Assembly (NCBI GenBank): GCA_020845695.1
Contig: JADLFG010000042.1
Coordinates: 62,001-126,000, forward strand
DNA from: Thermoleophilia bacterium
GTDB lineage: Bacteria; Actinomycetota; Thermoleophilia; Gaiellales; Gaiellaceae
Length of the DNA: 64,000 bases
Direction of reading: 5' to 3'
Shown one piece after another: positions 1-10,200 of this stretch. Under the pieces are notes generated by a model. It did no database searches. It saw only the letters and a list, made by a program, of their open reading frames with translations, and was not told where the DNA came from. The position numbers were made by a program, and so were the translations under genes. How positions within the stretch are numbered: position 1 is the stretch's first letter; each line of letters starts with the position of its first letter.

Positions 1-206
1 CGGGTGGGCGGGGCTCACTCGACCTCGGGCTGCTCCGCCTCCAGCGTCGCCCGCTCCGCGCCGAGCGCGTCCGCAGGAAGCGCTTACGGAGGTCAGCTCT
101 TCCGTGTTCCGCGTGGCGCGACGTGTCCCGCCCGGGGCAGCGCGGGTGGGCGGGGCTCACTCGACCTCGGGCTGCTCCGCCTCCAGTGTCGCCCGCTCCG
201 CGCCGA
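1..206. repeat. Direct repeat: duplicated 3' end of the SARP regulator gene
   Basis: Bases 1-64 and 143-206 are the same sequence with a single C/T difference, 142 bp apart. The second copy is the last codons and stop (157-159) of the minus-strand regulator gene. The first copy encodes the same C-terminal residues (GAERATLEAEQPEVE) and a stop at 15-17. In the first copy an in-frame TAA lies a few codons upstream of the shared part, so it cannot be the end of an intact gene. The one difference is synonymous (Thr). It is either a tandem-duplication scar or the tail of a decayed paralogue; the left window edge prevents seeing how far the first copy extends. Confidence 0.8.
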
Positions 207-2994
207 CTGCGTACGCAGCGGCCTCGTCGGCGGTCAGCGACCGGCCGCCGGCCCACGCTGCCTCGAATCGCACCTCCCCGAGTACCTCCTTCACGTGCTC
301 GACGGTCGCGCGGTGGATGTCTCCCTCGAAGGGCTCGAGCGAGACGCCCGTGGCCTCGATCTGGGCGGACGAGGCGCCGAGGAGCGTGGCCGCGGCTTCC
401 TCCTCTCCGCTCTCGGCGAGCACCGCGGCCAGCCCCTCGATGCAGTAGATGAGGGCCTCGGTGTAGCCGAGCTCGCGGGCGAGGTCGACGCAGCGGCAGA
501 AGTGCCGGCGCGACTCCTCCTGCCGGCCCTGCAGGCGGGCCGCGTGCCCGAGGTTCGAGAGCGGCGCCGACATGCCGTCGCGCTGCACGTCGCGGTAGAG
601 GGCGACGGCTTCCTCGCTGAACCTCCGGACCGACTCGTAGTCGCCGGCCATCAGGGCAAGCGCGCCGAGATTCGAGAGCGATCCGGCCAGCCCGCGTCGA
701 TGGTCGAGCGCGCGCCAGATGCCGGCGCTCTCCCGGTACAGCGCCTCCGATCGCGCGAAGTCGCCCTCGAAGCTGGCGACGGTCGCCAGCCGATCGAGGG
801 CGAGCGCGATGCCGGCCTCGTCCCCGGTCGCCCGGCAGAGGGCGAGGCCCTCCTCCGCGAGCGACCGGACCGCCGCGTAGTCCCCGAGGCGGAGGGCGAG
901 CACGCACGCGCCGGCGAGGGCTTTCGCGCGGACGGATGCCGCGAGCCCGGCCCCCTCTTCGAGCGCGGCTGCCAACCGGGCTCGCCCTTCGCGGAAGTGA
1001 TCGCGCACGGCCCAGAAGTGGGCGAGCGCTCCGCCCAGGCGCAGGGCGGTCTCGGTGTGGTCGCCGCTCGGCTCCCGCGAGAAGATCGCGCGGAAGTTGT
1101 CGTGGTCTTCCTCGAGGAGCTCGAGCCACGTCAGCTGCTCGGGTGTCAGGAGCTTCGGCTCGGCGGTCTCCGCGAGCGCCAGGTAGTAGGCAGCATGGCG
1201 CTCTCTGAGGGTCTGGAGGTCGTCGGCCGTCAGCCGCTCGAGGCAGTACTCGCGCATGGTCTCGAGCAGCGAGAACCGCACCTCTCCGGACTTGCCCGGG
1301 CGTTCCTGGAGCAGGCTTCGGGCAACGAGCGAGGCGAGCGAGGCTCGGCTCGCCTCGCAGATCGCCTCGGCGGCCGCCCGCGTGCAGCCGCCCACGAAGA
1401 CTCCGAGCGATGCCAGCAGCCGTTGCTCGGCCGGCTCGAGCAGCGCGAAGCTCCAGTCGATCGTCGAGCGCAGGGCCTGGTGGCGCTCGGGAAGGTCGCG
1501 GTCGCCCCCGCTCGCGAGCTCGAGCCCGCTCGGCCGCATGGAGAGCATCTCGGCGGGCGCGAGCTCGCGACTGCGCGCGGCCGCCAGCTCGATCGCCAGC
1601 GGGAGACGGTCGAGACGTTCGCAGATCGCGGCGACCTCGGCGGACTCCTCGCTCGCCCGGCGAAACGAGGGGGCGACGGCGCGGGCGCGGGCGACGAACA
1701 GGCGAACGGCGTCGCCGGGGGGCAGCGGCGGCACCCGGTAGACGTGCTCCCCGGAAAGGCGCAGCGGCGCGCGGCTCGTCACGAGCAGCGCCAGGTCGGG
1801 GCCCGCCCGGAGCAGGTCGGCGAGCATCGGGGCGGCTCCGTCGACCACCTCGAAGTTGTCGAGCACCAGCGCCAGGCGGTGCCCCCGAACGTGATCGAGG
1901 AGCGTTGCCGCGACCGGCCGGTCGATCTGCTCCGGCAACCCCAGGGCGTGCGCGATCGTCGAGGGGACGAGCGAGGGATCACGGAGCGGCGAGAGGTCGA
2001 CGAAGTACACGCCGTCCGGGAACACGTCGGCGAGCTCGTGCGCGGCCTTCAGAGCGAGTCGAGTCTTCCCCGTCCCGCCCGGCCCGGTCAGGGTGACGAG
2101 GCGTACATCGCCGCCGCGGATCAGCGCGCCGAGCTCGGCGAGCTCGCGGCCGCGCCCCACGAGCGGCGTGGACGGAGCGGGGAGGTGCCGCCGCGCACGA
2201 AGCTCCGGCGGCTCGACCCGGAGGGCGGCGTCCTGGCGGAGGATTGCCTGCTGCAGCTCGCGCAGGTCGGGGCCCGGCTCGAGCCCCAGCTCGTCGCGCA
2301 TCGCTCGCCGAGCCCGCCGGAACGCCGACAGCGCGTCCGCCTGGCGGCCGGCGCGGTAGAGCGCGAGCATGAGCTGCTCGTGCAGGCGCTCGCGCAACGG
2401 GTGCGCCTGCACGAGCGCTTCCAGCTCGGGGATCACCTCATGGTGGCCGGCCAGAGCGAGGTCGGCCTCGAGGCGGAGCTCGAGCGCCACGAGGCGCGCC
2501 TCGTCCAGGCGCGCGATCTCGGCCTGGGCGAAGGACTCGTAGGCGACGTCGGCGAGGGCGGGCCCGCGCCAGAGCGCGAGCGCTTCGCGCAACGCGGCTG
2601 CGGCGGCCTCGGGCTTCCCGGCCGAGAGCTCGCTGCGGCCACGACCCGTGAGGCGCTCGAAGCGGGAGCTGTCGAGCTCGTGGGGGGCGAGCTCGAGCCG
2701 GTATCCGGGCCCGTCAGTCGCGATCCGCTCGGGGCCGAGCAGCCTGCGCAGCGCGTGCACCTGCACCTGGAGCGCGTTCGCTGCCGTGGCGGGCGGATGC
2801 TCGCCCCAGAGCCGGTCGATGAGAACGTCCCGCGTGACGAGCTCGTTGGCGCACAGGAGCAGGAGGCACAACAGGGTGCGCTGGCGACCCGAGCCCAGGG
2901 GAAGGGCCCGGCCGTCGTCGATGACCTCGAGCGGTCCCAAGAGTCGGAACTCGGTCAGCCTCTTCACCTCCCGGAGCTCGCGGGCAGATCCCAA
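157..2994 (-). CDS. SARP/AfsR-type transcriptional regulator with NTPase and TPR region
   Basis: A 945-residue regulator of the AfsR/SARP type. The N-terminus (about residues 13-105) has the winged-helix OmpR-like domain that opens with EFRLLGPLEV. It is followed by a bacterial transcriptional activation (BTAD) domain to about residue 255, rich in helical repeats and ending ELGLEPGPDL. A P-loop (TGPGGTGKT) begins an NB-ARC/LuxR-like ATPase with LALVLDNFE as the Walker B-like strand and TSRAPL as sensor. The C-terminal third is TPR-like. Such proteins activate nearby pathways in response to nucleotide or ligand binding. The first codon is uncertain: position 2994 is a TTG and a GTG follows nine codons later. 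A GGGAGG sits just before the LTEF sequence, so translation may begin close to residue 12. The target genes cannot be read from the sequence. Confidence 0.85.
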   Translation of the reverse strand: MGSARELREVKRLTEFRLLGPLEVIDDGRALPLGSGRQRTLLCLLLLCANELVTRDVLIDRLWGEHPPATAANALQVQVHALRRLLGPERIATDGPGYRLELAPHELDSSRFERLTGRGRSELSAGKPEAAAAALREALALWRGPALADVAYESFAQAEIARLDEARLVALELRLEADLALAGHHEVIPELEALVQAHPLRERLHEQLMLALYRAGRQADALSAFRRARRAMRDELGLEPGPDLRELQQAILRQDAALRVEPPELRARRHLPAPSTPLVGRGRELAELGALIRGGDVRLVTLTGPGGTGKTRLALKAAHELADVFPDGVYFVDLSPLRDPSLVPSTIAHALGLPEQIDRPVAATLLDHVRGHRLALVLDNFEVVDGAAPMLADLLRAGPDLALLVTSRAPLRLSGEHVYRVPPLPPGDAVRLFVARARAVAPSFRRASEESAEVAAICERLDRLPLAIELAAARSRELAPAEMLSMRPSGLELASGGDRDLPERHQALRSTIDWSFALLEPAEQRLLASLGVFVGGCTRAAAEAICEASRASLASLVARSLLQERPGKSGEVRFSLLETMREYCLERLTADDLQTLRERHAAYYLALAETAEPKLLTPEQLTWLELLEEDHDNFRAIFSREPSGDHTETALRLGGALAHFWAVRDHFREGRARLAAALEEGAGLAASVRAKALAGACVLALRLGDYAAVRSLAEEGLALCRATGDEAGIALALDRLATVASFEGDFARSEALYRESAGIWRALDHRRGLAGSLSNLGALALMAGDYESVRRFSEEAVALYRDVQRDGMSAPLSNLGHAARLQGRQEESRRHFCRCVDLARELGYTEALIYCIEGLAAVLAESGEEEAAATLLGASSAQIEATGVSLEPFEGDIHRATVEHVKEVLGEVRFEAAWAGGRSLTADEAAAYAVGAERATLEAEQPEVE

Positions 2995-3213
2995 GCGCAG
3001 TCTCGCACCGGGCTCAGATCTTCCACGTTCTGTCCGTCGTGTCCCGATTTCGTGACTGCTCCGTGTCGATCGCTGTCCGTTGGTCGGCTCGGCGGAGCGG
3101 CCGGGTCAGGTGGCGGCCGTCCCGGATCGGGGACGCCGGTGGCGCAAGGGCGGCAGGCCGAACCCCCGTTGCTGATCGACGCTCCGCGCGGCGGCAGGCG
3201 GGCGCCGGCTGAC

Positions 3214-4839
3214 TCACGGCGTCGGCTGGAGCCTCGCGGTCTCGATCAGGTGCCGTGCGGTGCGCAGGGCGATCGCGCAGATCGTCGCGGTCGGGTTCGT
3301 GCCCCCAGCGGTGACGAAGACGCTCCCGTCGACGACGTAGAGGTTCGGCACGTCGTGGGCCCGGCCCCACGGGTCGACGACCGACGTTCCGGGATCGTCG
3401 CCCATCCTGGCTGTGCCGAGCAGGTGCCAGCCGGTCTCGGGCAGCCACTCGGTCACGATCGTCTCGAGCGCCCCGGCCGCTTCGTGGGCTTCCCGCGCCC
3501 GCTCGGCGTGGAAGTCGAGCAGCGCGCGCGTGGTCGGCGAGACCCGGTAGCGAATCCTCGGAGCCGGGATCTCGTCCGGGTCGGTCAGCTCCGGGTCGAG
3601 GGTGACCCGGTTGTCCTCGAGCGGCAGGTCGTCGGCGTTGACGGCCCAGTCGAACGCGCGTCCGAGCACCCGCCGGATCCGCTCGTGCAATGCGGGGCCG
3701 AACCGCTCCTCGAACGGTGCGCCCGCGAAGCGGCCGAGCACGCCGAGCGGGGTCTGGAGCGGCACGCAGTGCCAGCTCGCTCCCCGCGGGAAGCCCCTCG
3801 ACTCGTCGCTCTCGTAGAACTGGAACGAGTAGATCGCGTTTCCGAACGGTCCCAGCCAGCTGTCGAGCTCGTCCTCGTAGATCCCGAGCACGCTGTTCAG
3901 GGGGTGTACCATCAGCCGCTTTCCGACCAGGCCGGACGAGTTGGCGAGCCCGTCCGGGAAGGCGTTGGAGCGGGAGAGGAGGAGGAGGCGTGGCGTGCCG
4001 ACGCCGTTCGCGGCCAGGATCACGACCGACGCGGCCTGGAAGCGCTCGCTGCCGTCGCGGTCGACGTAGATCGCGCCGGTAGCGCGTCCGCGCGCGTCAA
4101 CAGTGATCTCGCGCACGCGCGCGCGGGTTACGAGACGGGCACCGAGACGAAGCGCGTCGGGCCAGTGGGTCAGATCCACGGAGGCCTTCGCGCCCTCGGC
4201 GCAGCCCCACATGCACGTCCCCCGGCGCGCGCAGGCCGCGAGGCGGCCGTACGCCCGCGACGGGATCGAGTGGATTCCCGGCCACCAGTGCCAGCCGAGT
4301 CGGTTCATCCCTTCGGCCGCCGTGCGTCCGACCTTGCCGATCGGCAGCGGCGGCAGGGGCGGCGGAGCGCCGCCCGGCGGGTAGGCGGGGTCGCCGCCCA
4401 GACCCGACACGCCCATCTCGATGTCGAGGGTCTCGTAATGCGGGACGAGGTCCTCGTAGGAGATCGGCCAGTCGTCGGCCACGCCGTCGAGCGACCGCGC
4501 GCGGAAGTCGGAGGGCGCGAGGCGCATCCACTGCGCCCCGTAGTGGATCGTGCTTCCTCCGACCGCGTTGTGCATGAGCGGGTTGACGTCCGACTCGGAG
4601 GTCTCGCACGGGTAGTCCTGCGGTAGCCGCCTGACGTTCGGGTTCGGGTTCCATCTCGTTGCCGCGACCAGCTCCCACTCGGGCTTGTCGGTGGGGTAGT
4701 CGGACGCGTTCACCCAGTCGCCCTGCTCGAGGCAGACGACCGAGAAGCCGGCTCCGGCCAGGTGCTTGGCCGCGACCGATCCGGACGCGCCCGCCCCGAT
4801 CACGAGTACGTCGGCGCCCGCTTCGCGCCGGGCGGTCAC
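3214..4839 (-). CDS. GMC family oxidoreductase (gluconate 2-dehydrogenase large-subunit type)
   Basis: An FAD-dependent dehydrogenase of the glucose-methanol-choline family, 541 residues. It opens with the dinucleotide-binding motif VIGAGASGSVAAKHL (about residues 11-25) followed by CLEQGDW. NAVGGSTIHYGAQ matches the FAD-contacting region. The C-terminus HLLGTARMG...GGTNPTAT carries the His and Asn expected at the active site. The substrate class is a sugar, polyol or alcohol; the exact one is not readable. The GTG start at 4837-4839 overlaps the stop of the upstream small subunit by four bases (GTGA). A much longer open frame extends upstream, but it only runs antisense to the next genes. 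The pairing with a subunit-3 protein indicates a membrane-associated dehydrogenase feeding the respiratory chain. Confidence 0.88.
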   Translation of the reverse strand: MTARREAGADVLVIGAGASGSVAAKHLAGAGFSVVCLEQGDWVNASDYPTDKPEWELVAATRWNPNPNVRRLPQDYPCETSESDVNPLMHNAVGGSTIHYGAQWMRLAPSDFRARSLDGVADDWPISYEDLVPHYETLDIEMGVSGLGGDPAYPPGGAPPPLPPLPIGKVGRTAAEGMNRLGWHWWPGIHSIPSRAYGRLAACARRGTCMWGCAEGAKASVDLTHWPDALRLGARLVTRARVREITVDARGRATGAIYVDRDGSERFQAASVVILAANGVGTPRLLLLSRSNAFPDGLANSSGLVGKRLMVHPLNSVLGIYEDELDSWLGPFGNAIYSFQFYESDESRGFPRGASWHCVPLQTPLGVLGRFAGAPFEERFGPALHERIRRVLGRAFDWAVNADDLPLEDNRVTLDPELTDPDEIPAPRIRYRVSPTTRALLDFHAERAREAHEAAGALETIVTEWLPETGWHLLGTARMGDDPGTSVVDPWGRAHDVPNLYVVDGSVFVTAGGTNPTATICAIALRTARHLIETARLQPTP

Positions 4840-5327
4840 CGGGCTGCCCCGTCCTCGCTGCCGGGCGTCGGACGGTAGATCGACCCGCGCTCGAGCACCG
4901 GGTCGAGGAGACCATCGCGCAGGTGGTAGTCCGACTCGTCCGGGTAGGGCGGCGACGCGACCTGGCCGGGATACCCGATCCGGCGGCGCACCTTCGGGCT
5001 GAGGAAGTAGGAGCTCGTGACCACGAGCGCGAGCGTCTCGAACCCGGTGCGGTCCTCGCGCTCGAGCCGGCGCAGCTCCGCCGCGGGCTCGCGCCCCGCC
5101 GCCCCGGCAAGTACCCGGACGAGCTCCGCCTCGAGGTCGGGGCGCGCTGCCAGCACGCGAGCCAGCCACTTGCCGCCGGCGTCGGCTTCGCTCGCGGCGG
5201 GCAAGCCATCGTGGGCCGGGACGAGCACGTCTGCGAGGACGGAGAGCGCCGAGCGCTGGCTGGACGTGAGCTCGGCCAAGTCGGGCGCACGATACGACCG
5301 GCGCGCGCGGACTGTCAAGCTTCCCAC
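4836..5327 (-). CDS. Gluconate 2-dehydrogenase subunit 3-like protein
   Basis: A 163-residue protein of the gluconate 2-dehydrogenase subunit 3 family, which accompanies GMC dehydrogenases as a small partner. The LTSSQRSALSVLADVLVPA opening and the later SYFLSPKVRRRIGYPGQ segment are typical. In this family the small subunit often carries a Tat signal and helps export the FAD subunit; no twin-Arg leader is convincing here (the N-terminus is short, with RARRSYRAPD). Translation starts at GTG 5325-5327, and the stop overlaps the start of the GMC gene, so the two are translationally coupled. The start is only 41 bp from the divergent molybdenum hydroxylase gene, so the two promoters share a very short region. 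Confidence 0.8.
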   Translation of the reverse strand: MGSLTVRARRSYRAPDLAELTSSQRSALSVLADVLVPAHDGLPAASEADAGGKWLARVLAARPDLEAELVRVLAGAAGREPAAELRRLEREDRTGFETLALVVTSSYFLSPKVRRRIGYPGQVASPPYPDESDYHLRDGLLDPVLERGSIYRPTPGSEDGAAR

Positions 5328-5368
5328 TCCGCCCCGAGCCGGGTTGCCGCCGCCTATGATCGCCGCCC

Positions 5369-7657
5369 ATGGGTGGGCTGATCGGCCAGCGGATCCTGCG
5401 CCGGGAGGACGACCGTTTCCTCCGGGGGGAGGGGAGCTTCGTGGCGGATCTCCCGCTCGAGGGTGCGCTCGCCGTCACGTTCGTGCGCTCGCCGCTCGCG
5501 CACGCGCTCGTGCGCGCGATCGACACATCGCCGGCGAGGGCCCTCCCCGGGGTCGAGGTGCTGACCGCGGCCGACATCGACCTCGGCAGGTTCCAGCAGG
5601 CGGTCCCGCCCGGCCTCGATCCGCGGACGCTGCGTCCGCCCGTCGCGCGCGAGCGGGTTCGCTTCGTGGGCGAGATCGTGGCCGTGGTGGTGGCCGGGAG
5701 CCCGGCCGAGTGTGCGGACGCCGCGGAGCTCGTCACGGTCGACTACGAGGAGCTCGACGCGGTGGTCGAGCCGCTCGACGCGCTCCGTGACGAGACCCTG
5801 CTCTTCCCGGAGCTGGGGACGAACGTGTGCCGGAGGATCGATCCCGAGGCGCGGGACGCCGGCCTGTTCGGCGGCTGCGAGGTGGTGGTGTCCGGTCGGG
5901 TCGTCAGCCAGCGACTCGCGCCAAGCCCGCTCGAGCCCCGCGCGACCGCCGCCGTAGCCGGCGCGGACGGCCGGCTGACGGTCTGGCTCTCGACGCAGAC
6001 GCCGCACCAGGACCGGGACGGGCTGGCCGTGAACCTCGGCGTGGCGGCCGAGGCCGTGCGCGTCGTCGCACCCGACGTCGGCGGTGGCTTCGGCGCCAAG
6101 ATGCTCTCGGTCGAGGACGTGCTCGTGGCCTGGCTCGCCCGCGCGACCGGCCGGCCGGTTCGCTGGGTCGAGACGCGCGGCGAGAACATGGTCGCGATGT
6201 CCCACGGCCGCGGCTCGACCCTCGATGTCACGATCGGGGGCGACCGCGGCGGCGCCATCCGCGCCTACCGCCTGGCGATCGTCCAGGATGCCGGCGCCTA
6301 CCCGTCGCTCGGAATCATCCTGCCGAACATCATGGGCAGGATGGCGAGCGGCGTCTACGCCATCCCGCGGATCGAGGTCGAGGCCGTCTCGGTGTTGACG
6401 AACGCGACGCCGGTCGGGGCGTTCAGGGGCGCCGGCCGCCCGGAGGCCGCCCAGGCGATCGAGCGCGCCGTCGACCTCTTCGCCGCCGAGACCGGGCTCG
6501 ATCCGGCCGCCGTGCGGCGCCGGAACTTCGTGGCACCCGACGCGTTCCCGTTCACGACCGCCACGGGTGCCCGCTACGACTCGGGCGACTACGGCCGGGC
6601 GTTCGAGCTCGCGCTGGAGACGGCCGGCTACGACGCGCTGCGCGCCCGGCAGCGGCGCCGCCGGGAGGGCGGCGGACCGCGCCAGCTCGGGATCGGGCTC
6701 AGCGCCTACGTCGAGATCACCGCCGGGATGTCCGAGCGGGAGTTCGGCGCCGTCGAGATCACTCCGGCCGGGGGCGCGGTGCTGCGCACTGGCTCGTTCG
6801 CGCACGGGCAGGGGCACGAGACGGCGTTCGCGATGATCGTCGCCGACCGGCTCGGGCTCCCGCTCGACGCGGTCCGGGTGATCAAGGGCGACACCGACGA
6901 GGTCGCGAAGGGCACCGGTACGTACGGCTCGAAGTCGACCCAGCTCGGCGGCACGGCTGCGGGCCTGGCGGCGGCCGAGGTCGCGGAGCGCGCCCGCCGG
7001 CTCGCCGCGGAGCTCCTCGAGGCGAGCCCCGAAGATGTCGTCCTCGACGTGGGCGGCGGGGGCTTCCACGTCGCGGGCGCGCCGCAGCGCTCGCTCGCCT
7101 GGCCGGAGCTGGCCGGGCGCCTCGAGGGGGCGGGGCGGCTCGGCGAGCTCGCGGTCGAGAGCGAGTTCAAGGCCGACAGCCCGACGTTCCCGTTCGGGGC
7201 GCACGTCGCCCTCGTCGAGGTCGATACGGAGACCGGCGCGGTCGAGCTCGTTCGGCACGTGGCCGTCGACGATGCCGGCCGCATCGTCAACCCGGTGCTC
7301 GCCGAGGGCCAGGTCCACGGCGGCGTCGCCACCGGTGTCGCGCAGGCGCTCTACGAGGAGGTTCGCTACGACGCGTCCGGGAACCCGCTGACGGCGAGCC
7401 TCGCCGCCTACGGCCTCCCCTCGGCGGCCGATCTCCCCTCGTTCGAGCTCGCCCGGATGGAGACCCCGACGCCGGTGAACGCGCTCGGGGCGAAGGGGAT
7501 CGGCGAGTCAGGGACGATCGGCGCGACCCCGGCCGTCCAGAACGCCGTCGTCGACGCCCTCGCCCCGTTCGGTATCCGCCACCTCGACATGCCCGCGAGC
7601 GGCGAGCGGGTCTGGCGGGCCCTGCGCGCCGCCCGGGCCCGCGCCGGGCCGCGCTGA
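5369..7657 (+). CDS. Xanthine dehydrogenase/CO dehydrogenase-family molybdopterin-binding subunit
   Basis: A 762-residue molybdenum hydroxylase large subunit (CoxL/XdhB family). The N-terminal a/b hammerhead domain starts GQRILRREDDRFLRGEGSFVADL. The molybdopterin-binding part contains GGGFGAK, and the conserved terminal Glu is in KGIGESGTIGATPA. The active-site loop is AFRGAGR (residues 351-357). CO-oxidising form I enzymes carry AYxCSFR and form II proteins AYRGAGR, so this is a form II-like variant with Phe for Tyr and is not expected to oxidise CO. Candidate substrates are aldehydes or N-heterocycles. The FAD (medium) and 2Fe-2S (small) subunits are not adjacent, which is unusual for this family. 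No strong ribosome-binding site precedes the ATG. Confidence 0.85.
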   Translation: MGGLIGQRILRREDDRFLRGEGSFVADLPLEGALAVTFVRSPLAHALVRAIDTSPARALPGVEVLTAADIDLGRFQQAVPPGLDPRTLRPPVARERVRFVGEIVAVVVAGSPAECADAAELVTVDYEELDAVVEPLDALRDETLLFPELGTNVCRRIDPEARDAGLFGGCEVVVSGRVVSQRLAPSPLEPRATAAVAGADGRLTVWLSTQTPHQDRDGLAVNLGVAAEAVRVVAPDVGGGFGAKMLSVEDVLVAWLARATGRPVRWVETRGENMVAMSHGRGSTLDVTIGGDRGGAIRAYRLAIVQDAGAYPSLGIILPNIMGRMASGVYAIPRIEVEAVSVLTNATPVGAFRGAGRPEAAQAIERAVDLFAAETGLDPAAVRRRNFVAPDAFPFTTATGARYDSGDYGRAFELALETAGYDALRARQRRRREGGGPRQLGIGLSAYVEITAGMSEREFGAVEITPAGGAVLRTGSFAHGQGHETAFAMIVADRLGLPLDAVRVIKGDTDEVAKGTGTYGSKSTQLGGTAAGLAAAEVAERARRLAAELLEASPEDVVLDVGGGGFHVAGAPQRSLAWPELAGRLEGAGRLGELAVESEFKADSPTFPFGAHVALVEVDTETGAVELVRHVAVDDAGRIVNPVLAEGQVHGGVATGVAQALYEEVRYDASGNPLTASLAAYGLPSAADLPSFELARMETPTPVNALGAKGIGESGTIGATPAVQNAVVDALAPFGIRHLDMPASGERVWRALRAARARAGPR

Positions 7658-7725
7658 TCCAGCGGCGCGTAAGCAGCGCTTCCGGTCTTTCCTTGAATTG
7701 CCAGTGATGCTCCGAAATGTGGTAG

Positions 7726-9467
<1,742 letters not shown>

Positions 9468-9569
9468 CCCTTCAGCGTATGCGTCCCGGGTGGCCGCCGG
9501 TCGCGGTTCGGCCCGATCCGTCCCGCGAGCGCCTCCGACGATCTGGCGCCGGCGATCCCGTCAGCTACA

Positions 9570-9597
9570 ATGACAGACCGAGCAATCGGTTTATTAT
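9570..9597 (+). promoter_or_regulatory. tetR promoter with internal operator, likely leaderless
   Basis: A -35-like ATGACA (9570-9575) and a -10-like TATTAT (9592-9597) are 16 bp apart just before the TetR-family gene. The spacer contains a perfect inverted repeat ACCGA-GCAA-TCGGT (9577-9590), where a repressor dimer would block RNA polymerase. With the usual -10 to +1 distance, transcription would start within a few bases of the GTG at 9607, giving a leaderless or nearly leaderless mRNA. TetR-family repressors commonly bind such sites in their own promoters, so autoregulation is the natural reading. This is one of the few AT-richer spots in the region. Confidence 0.6.
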
Positions 9598-9606
9598 CCG
9601 ATCTCG

Positions 9607-10200
9607 GTGCGCACGGTCGACCCCATCAAGCATGCCGCCCGCCGCGGGGAGATCCTCGACGCGGCGGCCGCGTGCTTCGCCGCCAGGGGCTTCGACGGCG
9701 CGCGCACCGCCGACATCGCCGCCGCTGCCGGGACGAGCACCGGCAATCTGTTTCATTACTTCGCGGGCAAGCGCGAGCTGATCGTCGCGCTGATCGACCG
9801 CGAGCTGGACGAGACGGCGTCGTACCTCTCCGACCTGGAGGCGCGGGACGACCCGCTGGCGGCCCTGCTCGAGCTGCTCGACGTCGTCGTCGCCCTGGCG
9901 GCGGACGCGAACGCCGCCGCGCTGGCGCTCGAGCTCTCCGCCGCCGCGCACCGTGACGCGGTGCTGGCCGAGCTCGTCTCGCGCAATGACCGGGAGTTGC
10001 GGCGCGGCATCGAGCGGCTCGTCCGCCGGGCACAGGACGCCGGCGCGATCCCCGACCGGCTCGAGCCGGCGCTCGCGGCAACCTGGATCGCCGCCCTTCT
10101 CGACGGGTTGTTCGCCCGGGTCGCGGTCGACCCGGACTTCGCGCCCGCCACCCAGGCGGCGACCCTGCGGGGGATCGTCGAGAGGCTCCTCGGTGCCTGA
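9607..10200 (+). CDS. TetR/AcrR family transcriptional regulator
   Basis: A 197-residue TetR-family repressor. The helix-turn-helix occupies about residues 13-55: AAACFAARGFDGARTADIAAAAGTSTGNLFHYF, with the family's hallmark LFHYFAGKREL. The C-terminal ligand-binding domain is all-helical and unrecognised; DPLAALLELLDVVVALA resembles the TetR_C group that regulates lipid or drug-efflux genes. The GTG start follows immediately after a promoter containing a dyad operator. The stop overlaps the start of a DUF418 membrane protein by eight bases, so the two are co-transcribed and the membrane protein is a likely target of the regulator. Confidence 0.88.
   Translation: MRTVDPIKHAARRGEILDAAAACFAARGFDGARTADIAAAAGTSTGNLFHYFAGKRELIVALIDRELDETASYLSDLEARDDPLAALLELLDVVVALAADANAAALALELSAAAHRDAVLAELVSRNDRELRRGIERLVRRAQDAGAIPDRLEPALAATWIAALLDGLFARVAVDPDFAPATQAATLRGIVERLLGA

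Noticed and set aside
4..4626. A 1540-codon open frame on the plus strand
   Set aside because: It runs antisense to the SARP and GMC genes, has Arg/Glu/Gly-rich low-complexity content with no domains, and exists only because of the high GC content.
5354..7318. A 654-codon minus-strand open frame opposite the molybdenum hydroxylase
   Set aside because: The plus-strand gene has clear family motifs throughout; the antisense frame has none.
5369..7657. Aerobic CO dehydrogenase (coxL form I)
   Set aside because: The active-site loop is AFRGAGR rather than the Cys-containing AYxCSFR, and no coxM or coxS is adjacent.
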